DNA of 64,000 nucleotides from Suilimivivens sp009774465 (GCA_947382645.1 CANDAE010000018.1:9432-73431); one strand, 5' to 3'; shown: positions 7,611 to 16,519, numbered from the stretch's first letter. Program-made: numbers and translations. The notes: generated from the letters alone by a model not told the origin.

Positions 7611-7869
7611 AAAAGAATAAAGCCTGGCCTTTTTTCCTTCTGTATTTCTCACCTGCATATTCATATTTTGTTCATATTTAATTTAAAAAAACTTAATCAG
7701 TATAACATTCTTTAGACATTTCTCTATTTTATACTAATACCATAAGATACAGAAAAGAAAACGCCAACATCAAAGTAATTGATTTATTAATAACTTTTTC
7801 ATAATAAATGCCAAGTAGCCGCAGGTTTACTTGGCATCCTCCCTTTCTACAGGACTTTTTAAGTTTTTC
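7611..7869. other. AT-rich intergenic region with an orphan hairpin
   Basis: Between the cyclophilin stop and the symporter promoter I see no frame with a ribosome site. The only clear structure is a 10-bp inverted repeat ATGCCAAGTA (7808-7817) / TACTTGGCAT (7828-7837) around a 10-base loop, with no U-run on the plus strand. Confidence 0.5.
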
Positions 7870-7898
7870 TTGTACTTTTCTCCTTTTTCCTGTATAGT
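7870..7898 (+). promoter_or_regulatory. Predicted promoter of the AGCS symporter gene
   Basis: TTGTAC (7870-7875), 17-base spacer, TATAGT (7893-7898). Transcription would begin near 7905, about eight bases before a terminator hairpin. Confidence 0.6.
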
Positions 7899-7912
7899 AT
7901 AGGGGTAATCAA

Positions 7913-7947
7913 AGAGGATTTACTAAAAAGTAAATTCTCTTTTTTTA
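7913..7947 (+). terminator. Promoter-proximal terminator in the symporter leader
   Basis: AGAGGATTTACT, loop AAAA, AGTAAATTCTCT form a 12-bp stem (one G-U) followed by seven T. It lies between the predicted promoter and the ribosome site, so it must be bypassed for the symporter to be made. Confidence 0.75.
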
Positions 7948-7979
7948 TAATTATCTAACTTATGACGGAGGAGTTTTTA

Positions 7980-9485
7980 ATGGAAAATGTAATGAATATG
8001 ATTTCAAATGTGAATTCTGCCATAAACAATGTGGTATGGGGAATTCCCATGCTGATCTTGATTATCGGCACTGGTATTTATCTAACCGTGGGTATGAAAT
8101 TCTTTCAAATTACGCGGGTGAAGCACTGGATGAACGAAACTTTTCTTGCTATTTTTAAGAAAAAGCATGTAACTGCCCATACAGGCAGGGAAGAGCAGTC
8201 TATTTCTCAGTTTCAGGCCCTTTCAACTGCACTGGCGGCTACCATCGGTGTTGGAAATATTGCCGGTGTTGCAGGCGCAATCATTACCGGCGGTGCAGGA
8301 GCTGTATTCTGGATGTGGCTTTCCGCTCTGTTTGGAATGATGACAAACTATTCTGAAAATGTACTGGGTATTTATTACCGCCGCAAAAATTCTAAAAATG
8401 AATGGTCCGGCGGCGCCATGTACTATCTCCAGGATGGGCTGAAAAATAAAAAATTCATTGGCGTCCTTGCAAAGCCTCTGGCTGTTTTGTTTGCTTTGTT
8501 CTGCGTGTTTGCCTCTTTTGGAATCGGCAATATGACACAGGTACATGAAATTGCAAGCTCTCTTCAGGATACCTTTCGCATTCCGCCTCTTGCAACCGGT
8601 ATTATTATTGCAGTGGTTGCAGCACTTGTTATTTTAGGCGGCATCAAGGCCATTGGAAATGTTGCCGAAAAAATTGTCCCTTTTATGGCATGTGTCTACA
8701 TACTGGGAACCATTATTGTTCTTATTTTAAATATTACCTCTGTTCCCGCTGTCCTCAGTGCTATCTTTACCAACGCTTTCGGCCTCCGCCCCATTGCAGG
8801 AGCTACTGCAGGCATTATGATCAAGCAGGCAATGACTATGGGCTTTAAAAGAGGAGTATTTTCAAACGAAGCCGGTCTCGGCTCTTCTGTAATGGTTCAC
8901 TCTGCTTCTAATGTAAAAGAACCTATTATCCAGGGTATGTGGGGTATTTTTGAAGTATTTTTTGATACCATTGTTGTCTGTACTTTAACTGCCTTTACTA
9001 TTTTAAGCTCCGGTCTTATTAACCTGGATACAGGAGAACTTTTAACTTCATCAACTGGGGCTTCTTTGGTAAGTGAGGCACTTACCCAGGGCTTTGGCTC
9101 TTTGGCCGGCGGTTTTGTTGCCATTGCCATCAGCTTATTTGCATTTACCACAGTGCTGGGATGGTCTTTTTACGGAACCAAATCCTGTGAATATTTATTT
9201 GGCACCAAAGCCACCATTGTGTACAAAATTATTTTTGTTGTATGCATTATATTCGGCGCTACCATGAGTTTTGATCTGGCCTGGGCAATTGCAGATACTT
9301 TAAATGCTCTGATGGCAATTCCCAACCTGATCGGCGTATTATGCTTATCCGGCACCGTGTTTGCCATCACCAAAAACTATACCGCCCGTAAGATCTCAAA
9401 AACAAACACCAACCTGAAACCCATGCTTTCCTTTGATCCTGAAATTCAGGCAATGCAGGAACAGGCAGTTTCTGAAGAAGCCTAA
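7980..9485 (+). CDS. Alanine/glycine:cation symporter family (AGCS) transporter
   Basis: A 501-residue inner-membrane Na+ or H+ coupled amino-acid importer. It shows the AGCS signatures: FQALSTALAATIGVGNIAGVAGAI around residue 85-105, GAVFWMWLSALFGM, and FSNEAGLGSS near residue 300, with about ten hydrophobic spans. Members carry alanine, glycine or glutamine; the substrate cannot be told from sequence. ATG at 7980 is set by GGAGGAG seven bases upstream; the ATG at 7962 lacks one. A strong hairpin in the leader suggests attenuation. A bidirectional terminator follows. Confidence 0.92.
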   Translation: MENVMNMISNVNSAINNVVWGIPMLILIIGTGIYLTVGMKFFQITRVKHWMNETFLAIFKKKHVTAHTGREEQSISQFQALSTALAATIGVGNIAGVAGAIITGGAGAVFWMWLSALFGMMTNYSENVLGIYYRRKNSKNEWSGGAMYYLQDGLKNKKFIGVLAKPLAVLFALFCVFASFGIGNMTQVHEIASSLQDTFRIPPLATGIIIAVVAALVILGGIKAIGNVAEKIVPFMACVYILGTIIVLILNITSVPAVLSAIFTNAFGLRPIAGATAGIMIKQAMTMGFKRGVFSNEAGLGSSVMVHSASNVKEPIIQGMWGIFEVFFDTIVVCTLTAFTILSSGLINLDTGELLTSSTGASLVSEALTQGFGSLAGGFVAIAISLFAFTTVLGWSFYGTKSCEYLFGTKATIVYKIIFVVCIIFGATMSFDLAWAIADTLNALMAIPNLIGVLCLSGTVFAITKNYTARKISKTNTNLKPMLSFDPEIQAMQEQAVSEEA

Positions 9486-9509
9486 GTTTGCACAGTCGGC
9501 TACTTATTT

Positions 9510-9546
9510 AAAAGGCAGCGCTATTGTTCACAAAGCGCTGCCTTTT
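9510..9546. terminator. Bidirectional terminator between the AGCS and DUF1189 genes
   Basis: AAAGGCAGCGCT and AGCGCTGCCTTT form a perfect 12-bp stem around an 11-base loop, with T-rich ends on both strands. It serves two convergent genes. Confidence 0.85.
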
Positions 9547-9551
9547 ATCAG

Positions 9552-10382
9552 TTACATCCATGAAAAATCATTTCCGGGGTAATTTCCTGTTCCGCCTCCA
9601 TAGGAAGGACCTGCCGGTGCCTGCGGCTGCTGTTTCATCTTCTGCAGTGCAAGTCCTACAATCAATACGGACAGGCCAATATTAATTATATAAAAGAATG
9701 GAATTCCAAAAGGCAGGAAGGATATTGCCGCTTTAATAATTAATGGCAGTGTTCTGCTGTATACTCCAAGTGTATAAAGCTTTCCAAAGGAAATTTTCAC
9801 TTTCATGCAGGATGCCACAATCAAGCTGATCAGAGTAATTACCAGTACACCGGCAAAAAACAGCGCCGCCATCCAGAAAAATGCTATCACCATAAATACT
9901 GCGAGAAAAATATAGGCATACGGAACAAGCAAAAGCAGATCATCCCTTGAAAATTCAAAATCAAGCTGCGAAAAGTAAGCCTGCTGCACCTGTCCTTTAT
10001 CTTTTATAATAATTTTTTCCGAATCCATCATAATTACCTGAGTATAATCATCCAAAAAGTCCTGCATATCATAAGCACTGCGGAGAACTGACCTGGAATC
10101 TGTGTCAATTTCAATATACATTCCACTATAATCGTAGATGTAAACACCATCTACCCACAGTTCTCCATCCGACAGTTCAAAATCAGGCACTGATTTTTCT
10201 ATTTTAGTGCTGATGCTTTCCCCACCAAAGAATCTTATCACCGGTATCCCCATAGTAATCAGAAAATAAATCACCACCAGCATAACTCCAAAGCCAAATA
10301 CCTTGCCCTTTTTGTTCTTTAAAAATTCTCCATAGCTTTTAAAACTGTAAATAGATAATCCCATTTCCTTAAATATATTCAT
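9552..10382 (-). CDS. DUF1189 family membrane protein
   Basis: A 276-residue protein with a first membrane span near residues 28-50, an extracytoplasmic domain of about 110 residues (DGELWVDGVYIYDYSG and following), then four hydrophobic spans and a Gly/Pro/Gln-rich cytoplasmic tail (KMKQQPQAPAGPSYGGG). This layout matches DUF1189; the function is unknown. The ATG at 10382 is chosen over an upstream TTG. It is a single-gene unit between the aldolase and the symporter. Confidence 0.8.
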   Translation of the reverse strand: MNIFKEMGLSIYSFKSYGEFLKNKKGKVFGFGVMLVVIYFLITMGIPVIRFFGGESISTKIEKSVPDFELSDGELWVDGVYIYDYSGMYIEIDTDSRSVLRSAYDMQDFLDDYTQVIMMDSEKIIIKDKGQVQQAYFSQLDFEFSRDDLLLLVPYAYIFLAVFMVIAFFWMAALFFAGVLVITLISLIVASCMKVKISFGKLYTLGVYSRTLPLIIKAAISFLPFGIPFFYIINIGLSVLIVGLALQKMKQQPQAPAGPSYGGGTGNYPGNDFSWM

Positions 10383-10453
10383 ATTCCACAATCCCTCTTC
10401 TATCTTTTACGTGAAACAAAGGCATCCAAAATTCATGCTTTTCCTTATGTTAT

Positions 10454-10484
10454 AAAGGCTGTCCATTTTGCATGGGCAGCCTTT
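10454..10484 (-). terminator. Terminator after the aldolase gene
   Basis: On the minus strand AAAGGCTGCCCAT pairs with ATGGACAGCCTTT (13 positions, one mismatch) around GCAAA, 22 bases after the fba stop. Confidence 0.7.
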
Positions 10485-10506
10485 ACTCTTGCTTGGATTT
10501 ATTGCT

Positions 10507-11370
10507 TTAAGCCTTATTAACAGAACCGAAAATTTCCATTTTTTCTTTCACTGTTGCTTTAATTGCTTCAAAGCCGGGAGCAAGAAGCTTACGAGGATCA
10601 AATCCCTTTCCTTCCAAATCCTTTCCAGCTTCAATATACTTACGTGTAGCTGCTGCAAATGACAACTGGCATTCCGTGTTAACATTAATCTTGGCAACAC
10701 CCAATGAAATTGCTTTCTGGATCATTTCCGTAGGAATACCTGTACCTCCATGAAGTACCAGAGGCATTTCTCCTGTTAACTGCTGAATTGCATCTAAAGT
10801 CTCAAAAGATAATCCTTTCCAGTTTTCAGGATATTTACCATGAATGTTTCCGATTCCGGCTGCAAGGAAATCAATTCCCAAATCAGCAATTGCCTTACAT
10901 TCATTGGGATCTGCACATTCGCCCATGCCGATTACGCCATCTTCTTCTCCACCAATAGAACCAACTTCCGCTTCAATGGAGATTCCCTTTTCGTGTGCTG
11001 CTGCAACCAGCTCTTTTGTCTTGGCTACATTCTCTTCAATAGGATAATGAGATCCGTCAAACATTACTGAAGAAAATCCTGCTTCGATACATTTGTAGCA
11101 GTGTTCATAGCTGCCATGATCAAGATGAAGCGCTACAGGAACTGTAATATTCTGATCCTTGATCAGTCCGTTCACCATACCAACTACAACATCATATCCG
11201 CCCATGTATTTGCCTGCGCCCTCAGATACGCCCAAGATTACAGGTGAGTTGTTTTCCTGTGCTGTTAACAGGATTGCCTTAGTCCACTCAAGGTTGTTAA
11301 TGTTGAACTGTCCCACTGCATAGTGGCCGGCTTTTGCTTTTTGAAGCATTTCTGTTGCTGATACTAACAT
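10507..11370 (-). CDS. fba: Class II fructose-1,6-bisphosphate aldolase
   Basis: Zinc-dependent aldolase that interconverts fructose 1,6-bisphosphate with glyceraldehyde 3-phosphate and dihydroxyacetone phosphate. The 287-residue protein has the class II metal motifs HLDHGSYEHC (catalytic Asp and metal His near 83-86), EAEVGSIGGEED, GIGNIHGKYP (metal His) and LHGGTGIP (metal His), plus the phosphate-binding KINVNTECQ. GGAGGT lies eight bases before the ATG. It stands alone with its own terminator. A tagatose-type aldolase is the main alternative, but FBP aldolase fits best. Confidence 0.94.
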   Translation of the reverse strand: MLVSATEMLQKAKAGHYAVGQFNINNLEWTKAILLTAQENNSPVILGVSEGAGKYMGGYDVVVGMVNGLIKDQNITVPVALHLDHGSYEHCYKCIEAGFSSVMFDGSHYPIEENVAKTKELVAAAHEKGISIEAEVGSIGGEEDGVIGMGECADPNECKAIADLGIDFLAAGIGNIHGKYPENWKGLSFETLDAIQQLTGEMPLVLHGGTGIPTEMIQKAISLGVAKINVNTECQLSFAAATRKYIEAGKDLEGKGFDPRKLLAPGFEAIKATVKEKMEIFGSVNKA

Positions 11371-11459
11371 TTTTATCTACCTCCATTAAATTAATAACAT
11401 TAATAATTGCTATTTATTATACCCTATTTATTACCAAAATGGAATACCGTTTACAAAAT

Positions 11460-12356
11460 TTACTCCGGTACCACAATGCGCAGCGCCTGCTTTTGGTTTT
11501 TAATAGCCACCTCTTTATGCTTTCCTCCAAACTCTCCATCCAGCGTCCAGGGAATCTCCTCCCTGGAAGTGATTTTCAGATAACTGGTCTTAAAGCAGTA
11601 CATGCAGTCCGTATTGATACTTCTGTTAAGGAGGGCAGCCATAATCAGATTTAATTCTACCGGATTAGAAGGCTTCTTAATCAATGTGACTTCAAACTCT
11701 CCATCGTCCAGTTGCACAAATTTTCCCGTAATCCGCTTAAATCCTCCCACAGAAACAGAATTGGTAATCATTCCAAACAAAAACTCCCCTTCCACAGAAA
11801 GCTCACTGCTTTCCACTTTAAGCTCATACGCCTTTACTGCCGGCAGCCGGCGCATCCCTTCCAAAACATATGCCATATGTCCCAGCAGATTTTTTATGTC
11901 CTGGGGTGTTTCATAGGACACATCTGTAAAAATTCCAAATGCCGCTATATATACAAAAATATCTTCATTGAATTTTCCTATATCAAAATCCAGCATATTT
12001 TCTTTTACTATCATCTGTGCCGCAGTAATCATATTTTTAGGTATCTTTAAGCTGTTGGCAAAATCATTTGTACTTCCTGCCGGCACATATCCAATGGGAA
12101 GTTTTTCCTCGCACTGCATCATGCCGGTCACCACTTCATCCAGCGTACCATCTCCGCCGCTGCATACCACCAGATCATAAAATGGAACAGTTCTTTCCCT
12201 GACTGCCCTTACCCCATCTCCTTTTGCCTGTGTGGGATAGGCAGTCACTTCATATCCCGCCTTGGTAAATATATCTATAATATCCAGCAGATTTGTTTTT
12301 ATTTTAGCCTTGCCTGCCCTTGGATTATAAATAAAAAGAAGTTTTTTTCTCATCAT
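11460..12356 (-). CDS. Diacylglycerol/lipid kinase family protein (YegS/DagK-like)
   Basis: A 298-residue cytoplasmic lipid kinase. The DAGK catalytic signature is clear: NPRAGKAK at the N-terminus, VCSGGDGTLDEVVTG near residue 65, and PIGYVPAGSTNDFANSL near residue 90; the C-terminal half has the FDIGKFNEDIF and PWTLDGEFGG motifs. It would phosphorylate diacylglycerol or a related lipid; family members are often unspecific in annotation. Start at 12356 is set by AAGGAG seven bases upstream. It follows the crh terminator, so it is probably a separate unit or reached by read-through. Confidence 0.88.
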   Translation of the reverse strand: MMRKKLLFIYNPRAGKAKIKTNLLDIIDIFTKAGYEVTAYPTQAKGDGVRAVRERTVPFYDLVVCSGGDGTLDEVVTGMMQCEEKLPIGYVPAGSTNDFANSLKIPKNMITAAQMIVKENMLDFDIGKFNEDIFVYIAAFGIFTDVSYETPQDIKNLLGHMAYVLEGMRRLPAVKAYELKVESSELSVEGEFLFGMITNSVSVGGFKRITGKFVQLDDGEFEVTLIKKPSNPVELNLIMAALLNRSINTDCMYCFKTSYLKITSREEIPWTLDGEFGGKHKEVAIKNQKQALRIVVPE

Positions 12357-12375
12357 AAATATTCTCCTTTTGTGG

Positions 12376-12404
12376 AAAAAAGAGCAAAGCATACGCTTTG
12401 CTCC
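12376..12404 (-). terminator. Terminator of the uvrC-to-crh gene run
   Basis: On the minus strand GAGCAAAGC, loop GTAT, GCTTTGCTC followed by TTTTTTCC: a perfect 9-bp stem with a good U-run, 26 bases after the HPr-like gene. Confidence 0.9.
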
Positions 12405-12429
12405 AATATCTTCTGGGGTAATCCATCCC

Positions 12430-12687
12430 CTATTTCTTTCCGCTCAAATATTCTTCCATACTCTGCATTGCTTCTTCTTCATCTTTTCCGTCTGCAATCA
12501 CTTTTACAGCTTCACCGCTGCCAAGTGCCAGACTCATCATTCCCATAATGCTTTTTGCATTCACCTTTTTTCCATCTGTTTCAATATAGACAGAACTTTC
12601 ATACTGGCTGGCAACCTGCACCAGCATTGCCACAGGCCTAGCCTGCAGTCCTTCCGTTAACTGAATGGTGATAGACTTTTCCATCAT
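12430..12687 (-). CDS. crh: Crh-like HPr protein (Gln at the His15 position)
   Basis: An 85-residue HPr-fold protein. In HPr, His15 accepts phosphate from EI-P; here the motif reads EGLQARP, placing Gln at residue 15, as in Bacillus Crh. The HprK target Ser46 is present in NAKSIMGMMS, together with the surrounding hydrophobic patch. It should therefore act in CcpA co-regulation rather than sugar phosphotransfer. AGGAGG precedes the ATG at 12687; counting from this start puts Gln and Ser exactly at 15 and 46. It is the last gene after rapZ and whiA, as crh is in Bacillus, and hprK is in the same run. Confidence 0.88.
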   Translation of the reverse strand: MMEKSITIQLTEGLQARPVAMLVQVASQYESSVYIETDGKKVNAKSIMGMMSLALGSGEAVKVIADGKDEEEAMQSMEEYLSGKK

Positions 12688-12700
12688 AAAACTCCTCCTT

Positions 12701-13573
12701 TTAAATCCTAATCCTTTCCGCCAACTCACTTAGTTTTCTCAATCTATGATTAACACCGGATTTCCCCACCGGCGGATTAAGATACTCTCCCAATTCCTGA
12801 AGAGAGCTTTCCGGATGCTCTAACCGGGCCTGCGCTGTCTGCCTTAAGTTATCCGGCAGGTTCGACAACCCATAATTTTTTTGCAAAAGCAAAATATCCT
12901 CTATCTGCCTGCTTGCGGCATGAACCGTCTTTGTTATATTGGCGGCCTCACAGTTAACCTGACGATTAACGGAATTTCTTACTTCCTTTTCAATTCTCAG
13001 GTTTTCAAGCTGCATCAGAGATAAATGCGCACCCATTACATTTAAAAGGTCAACGATTCCTGCGCCTTCCTTCAAATATACCACATGGTATTTTTTCCGT
13101 CTGACAATTTTAGCCTCTATATCAAAACTGCAGATTACCTGCTGAATCTGTAATGCATGTACTTCATTTTCACAGACAAACTCCAGATGATAACCCTTAT
13201 TGGGATCACTCATGGAACCAATGCTCAAAAAGGCTCCTCTCAAAAAAGCCCTCCTGCAGCAGCTGTTTTTAATTAAAAGAGGATGAACCTCTTCCTCCAG
13301 CCGATGCATACATCCCGCTTCATCTAAAATCTTAACTGCCTGCAAAAGTTTAACAACATTACCATTAATAATAAATGTTTTCTTCAATAATGTAAAGTAC
13401 TTTCTTTCAACGAATGGATTTTCGAAATGTATCGCCACATTTTCTATTGCATTGCCGCACAGCTCCATTCTGCATCCAAAGTGAATAATCGCCGCCAGTT
13501 CAGCCAGTCCGCAGTGTCTCGAGCCGGGAACAGTCTTTTCCAGTTCTTCCTTTACTTTCGATGAAAATGACAT
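12701..13573 (-). CDS. whiA: Sporulation/division regulator WhiA
   Basis: A 290-residue DNA-binding protein with an N-terminal degenerate LAGLIDADG-type domain (SSKVKEELEK start; ELAAIIHFGCRM; CCRRAFLRGAFLSIGS; YHLEFVCEN) and a C-terminal helix-turn-helix (LGEYLNPPVGKSGVNHRLRKL). WhiA affects cell division and chromosome segregation in Bacillus and sporulation in Streptomyces. It sits between rapZ and the Crh-like gene; the usual yvcK/mgfK neighbour is absent. The stop is 13 bases before the next start, which suggests cotranscription. Confidence 0.95.
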   Translation of the reverse strand: MSFSSKVKEELEKTVPGSRHCGLAELAAIIHFGCRMELCGNAIENVAIHFENPFVERKYFTLLKKTFIINGNVVKLLQAVKILDEAGCMHRLEEEVHPLLIKNSCCRRAFLRGAFLSIGSMSDPNKGYHLEFVCENEVHALQIQQVICSFDIEAKIVRRKKYHVVYLKEGAGIVDLLNVMGAHLSLMQLENLRIEKEVRNSVNRQVNCEAANITKTVHAASRQIEDILLLQKNYGLSNLPDNLRQTAQARLEHPESSLQELGEYLNPPVGKSGVNHRLRKLSELAERIRI

Positions 13574-13608
13574 AATTTCTATCCTTTTTTCTTCTGCCGC
13601 GCAAAGCG

Positions 13609-14472
13609 TTATATTCCTTGTCCCACATCACGGTGTGCAATTTTAATTCCATAGCCGCCTTTATTTTTCATTTCTTCATATAATTTGTTGGCCAGTGTCA
13701 CACTTCTGTGTTTTCCTCCGGTGCACCCAATTGCAATTACCAGCTGGTATTTGCCCTCTTTAATATAATTTGGAATCAAAAATCTTACCATATCCGCCAG
13801 CTTTTCAATAAAAATATGGGCTTCCGGAAAGCTCATAACATAATCCTGAACTTCTTTTTCATTTCCCGTTTTATGCTTTAATTCTTCAATATAAAATGGA
13901 TTGGGCAGGAATCTGACATCAAACACCAGATCTGCATCTGCCGGGATACCATATTTAAACCCAAAGGATAAAACAGTGACCATAAGACTGTTATACTCCT
14001 CATTTTGTATAAAAATACGGTTCAGCTCTTCTTTCAGCTCTCTGGTCAGCAGATTCGTCGTATCTATCACGTAATCCGCCTTTTCTCTGATATCGTTTAA
14101 AATTTCTCTTTCTTTATGAATGCCATCCTCTATCCTGCCATCCAAAGATAAAGGATGCATTCTTCTTGTTTCTTTATACCGTTTCAGCAATGTGCGGTCA
14201 TTTGCTTCCATAAAAAGGATTTCAAATACATATCCATTTTGTTTCAGCTTTTCAAGCACTTCCTGTACCTCACGAAATGCCTGATCCGCACGCACATCCA
14301 GTCCCAGAGCAACCTTGGTCACCTCACCGCCGGGCGATGCAATTAATTCCACAAATTTTTCAATCAAGAGAACCGGAAGATTATCCACACAATAAAAACC
14401 GGCGTCTTCAAGCATTCGAAGGGCGGTACTTTTCCCGCCGCCGCTCATGCCTGTTACCACTACAAAACGCAT
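13609..14472 (-). CDS. rapZ: RNase adapter/nucleotide-binding protein RapZ (YvcJ)
   Basis: A 287-residue cytoplasmic P-loop protein (GMSGGGKST Walker A near residue 9) with the RapZ C-terminal signatures GCTGGKHRSV and DVRFLPNPF. In Escherichia coli RapZ directs RNase E to GlmZ RNA; in Bacillus YvcJ hydrolyses nucleotides and affects competence. Its exact role here is unknown. The ATG at 14472 is seven bases after GGGGG; the longer frame to 14496 has no ribosome site. Part of the hprK-to-crh run. Confidence 0.94.
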   Translation of the reverse strand: MRFVVVTGMSGGGKSTALRMLEDAGFYCVDNLPVLLIEKFVELIASPGGEVTKVALGLDVRADQAFREVQEVLEKLKQNGYVFEILFMEANDRTLLKRYKETRRMHPLSLDGRIEDGIHKEREILNDIREKADYVIDTTNLLTRELKEELNRIFIQNEEYNSLMVTVLSFGFKYGIPADADLVFDVRFLPNPFYIEELKHKTGNEKEVQDYVMSFPEAHIFIEKLADMVRFLIPNYIKEGKYQLVIAIGCTGGKHRSVTLANKLYEEMKNKGGYGIKIAHRDVGQGI

Positions 14473-14525
14473 GTCCATACCCCCTGCATGCCGCACAGTA
14501 TATCTGCGGTGCTGCGTCTGCCTGC

Positions 14526-15446
14526 TTAAAAATCACCCAGAAAAATTACCTCTGTCTCCAGAAAGACGCCAAATTTATCTTTTACTCTTTCCTGTACTTC
14601 CCGTATAACCTCTGCAATATCTGCAGCAGTAGCCCTGCCCTCATTGATGATAAATCCACAATGTTTTTCGGATACTCTGGCTCCGCCAACTGAATAGCCT
14701 CTTAAGCCTGCATCCATAATCAGCTTCCCTGCAAAGTACCCATCCGGTCTTTTAAATGTGCTTCCTGCACTGGCAAACTCCAGGGGCTGCTTTTCTTTTC
14801 TTCTGATGGAAAGCTCCTCCATTTTTGCCCTGATCTCATCCTGATTTCCACTTTTAAGGTCAAGAACACCTTCAAGTACAATAAAATGTCTGTTTTTAAT
14901 AGCGCTGGTCCGGTAACCAAATTCCATAGTTGAACAGTCAAGCTCCATCACTTCTCCCTGCTCGTTCATTACCTTCACCAGTTCCACAACCTGCTTCATT
15001 TCCCCATCATAAGCGCCTGCATTCATCACAAGCCCCCCGCCTAAACTGCCGGGAATGCCTGATGCAAATTCAAGACCTGTCAGCCCGCTCTCTAACGCCT
15101 GCTTTGCCACATTAGACAGTAATGCGCCTGCTCCTGCTGTGATACGGGTACCCTCTACTTTTATATCGCTCATCCTGCTGCCGATCTGTAAAACAACGCC
15201 TTCATATCCCTTATCCCCTACTAAGAGATTGCTTCCATTTCCCAAAATAAAATAGGGAATTTCTATCAGCTTAAAGTAAGGTATCAGCTTTGCAAGCTGT
15301 CCAGGACTGCTGATACGCAGAAAGCATTGTGCTTCTCCGCCTACCCGAAAGGTGGTGTGTTTATACATAGGCTCATTCTTTAAAATATCCTCTTCCGGTA
15401 CATAAGCCCTTATAAACTCATACGTAGCTGAACTGATCTTTTCCAC
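14526..15446 (-). CDS. murB: UDP-N-acetylenolpyruvoylglucosamine reductase
   Basis: The FAD-dependent second step of peptidoglycan precursor synthesis (NADPH reduces UDP-GlcNAc-enolpyruvate to UDP-MurNAc). The 306-residue protein has the FAD-binding GNGSNLLV motif, GIPGSLGGGLVMNAGAYDGE, YRTSAIK (catalytic Tyr region), FASAGSTFKRP (catalytic Ser) and a C-terminal Glu in ETEVIF. It belongs to the MurB type with a short YRxS motif common in Firmicutes. The start is GTG at 15446, eight bases after AGGTGA. The next gene, rapZ, follows after 53 bases. Confidence 0.95.
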   Translation of the reverse strand: MEKISSATYEFIRAYVPEEDILKNEPMYKHTTFRVGGEAQCFLRISSPGQLAKLIPYFKLIEIPYFILGNGSNLLVGDKGYEGVVLQIGSRMSDIKVEGTRITAGAGALLSNVAKQALESGLTGLEFASGIPGSLGGGLVMNAGAYDGEMKQVVELVKVMNEQGEVMELDCSTMEFGYRTSAIKNRHFIVLEGVLDLKSGNQDEIRAKMEELSIRRKEKQPLEFASAGSTFKRPDGYFAGKLIMDAGLRGYSVGGARVSEKHCGFIINEGRATAADIAEVIREVQERVKDKFGVFLETEVIFLGDF

Positions 15447-15477
15447 TTTTCCTACTCACCTGCTATTTCCAATTTTT

Positions 15478-16416
15478 TTATATATCCAGTACCAGTTTTG
15501 CGGCACCATAAATACCTGCGTCATTTCCAAGTGTTGCAAGAGAAAATTTGACGTCTCTGCTTCCATGAAAAACATTTTTCTCATAATATGGCCTGATGTA
15601 ATCCATAAGAACTTCTCCTGCTTTGGAGACGCCGCCTCCAATTACAATGGCATCCGGATTCACTACTCCTGCAATAACTGCAAGTGCATTACCAAGATAT
15701 CTTCCAAATTCTTCCGCCACTTCCATTGCCAGTTCGTCTTTTTCTTTTACTGCATCAAAAACAGTCTTGGCAGAAACCTCACCGTTTCTTAAAATGCTGT
15801 CCTTATTGCTTTCTTTCAGTTTTCTGTTTGCCAGTCTGGTAATTCCTGTTGCGGAGGCATACTGCTCAAGGCATCCTTTATTGCCACAGTTGCAGCACTC
15901 TGTTTCATTATCTTCCACATGAATATGTCCGATTTCTCCACCTGCGCCTGCGGAACCTGTAAGAACTCTTCCCCCAACAATAAGTCCGCCGCCCACGCCG
16001 GTGCCTAAAGTAACTAAAATCAAATCATTGCTGCCCTGACCGCCGCCCTTCCACATTTCGCCAAGGGCTGCCACATTAGCGTCATTTCCTGCCATAACCG
16101 GCATTTGAAGAAGTTCTTCAAGGGTTACCTTAATACTGAAAGTATCCCATCCCAAGTTAACAGCCTTATGAACCACTCCTGCATTATCAATTGGCCCCGG
16201 AGCCCCCACTCCAACTCCTGCAATCAGTTCTGTGTCAATCTGCTTTTCATCAATTTTATTTCTGATGCTTTCAGCAATATCAGGCAGAATGTGGCTGCCG
16301 CCCTCCTGTGTTCTGGTTGGAATCTCCCATTTATCCAAAAGAATTCCCTTTACATCAAATAATCCAAGCTTTACGCTTGTTCCCCCTATGTCTACTCCAA
16401 AAACATATTGACTCAT
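15478..16416 (-). CDS. glk: ROK family glucokinase
   Basis: A 312-residue cytoplasmic sugar kinase. It has the phosphate loop DIGGTSVKLG, the substrate motif NDANVAALGE (catalytic Asp), the ROK signature with EIGHIHV and the zinc-binding cluster CNCGNKGCLEQ, and the C-terminal IGGGVSKAG. It most likely phosphorylates glucose to glucose 6-phosphate, which supplies glycolysis where no PTS glucose transporter is used. Placed between hprK and murB, in the carbon-control cluster. Specificity for glucose is inferred from family and context. Confidence 0.9.
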   Translation of the reverse strand: MSQYVFGVDIGGTSVKLGLFDVKGILLDKWEIPTRTQEGGSHILPDIAESIRNKIDEKQIDTELIAGVGVGAPGPIDNAGVVHKAVNLGWDTFSIKVTLEELLQMPVMAGNDANVAALGEMWKGGGQGSNDLILVTLGTGVGGGLIVGGRVLTGSAGAGGEIGHIHVEDNETECCNCGNKGCLEQYASATGITRLANRKLKESNKDSILRNGEVSAKTVFDAVKEKDELAMEVAEEFGRYLGNALAVIAGVVNPDAIVIGGGVSKAGEVLMDYIRPYYEKNVFHGSRDVKFSLATLGNDAGIYGAAKLVLDI

Positions 16417-16519
16417 AAGCTTCCCCTCTCTTTATCTTTATTTTAATTGTATGAATTTATGCCTTTAAATTCTATAAAATCATAAAATGCACTGTTGACT
16501 TTCATATTACATGCAAAAA

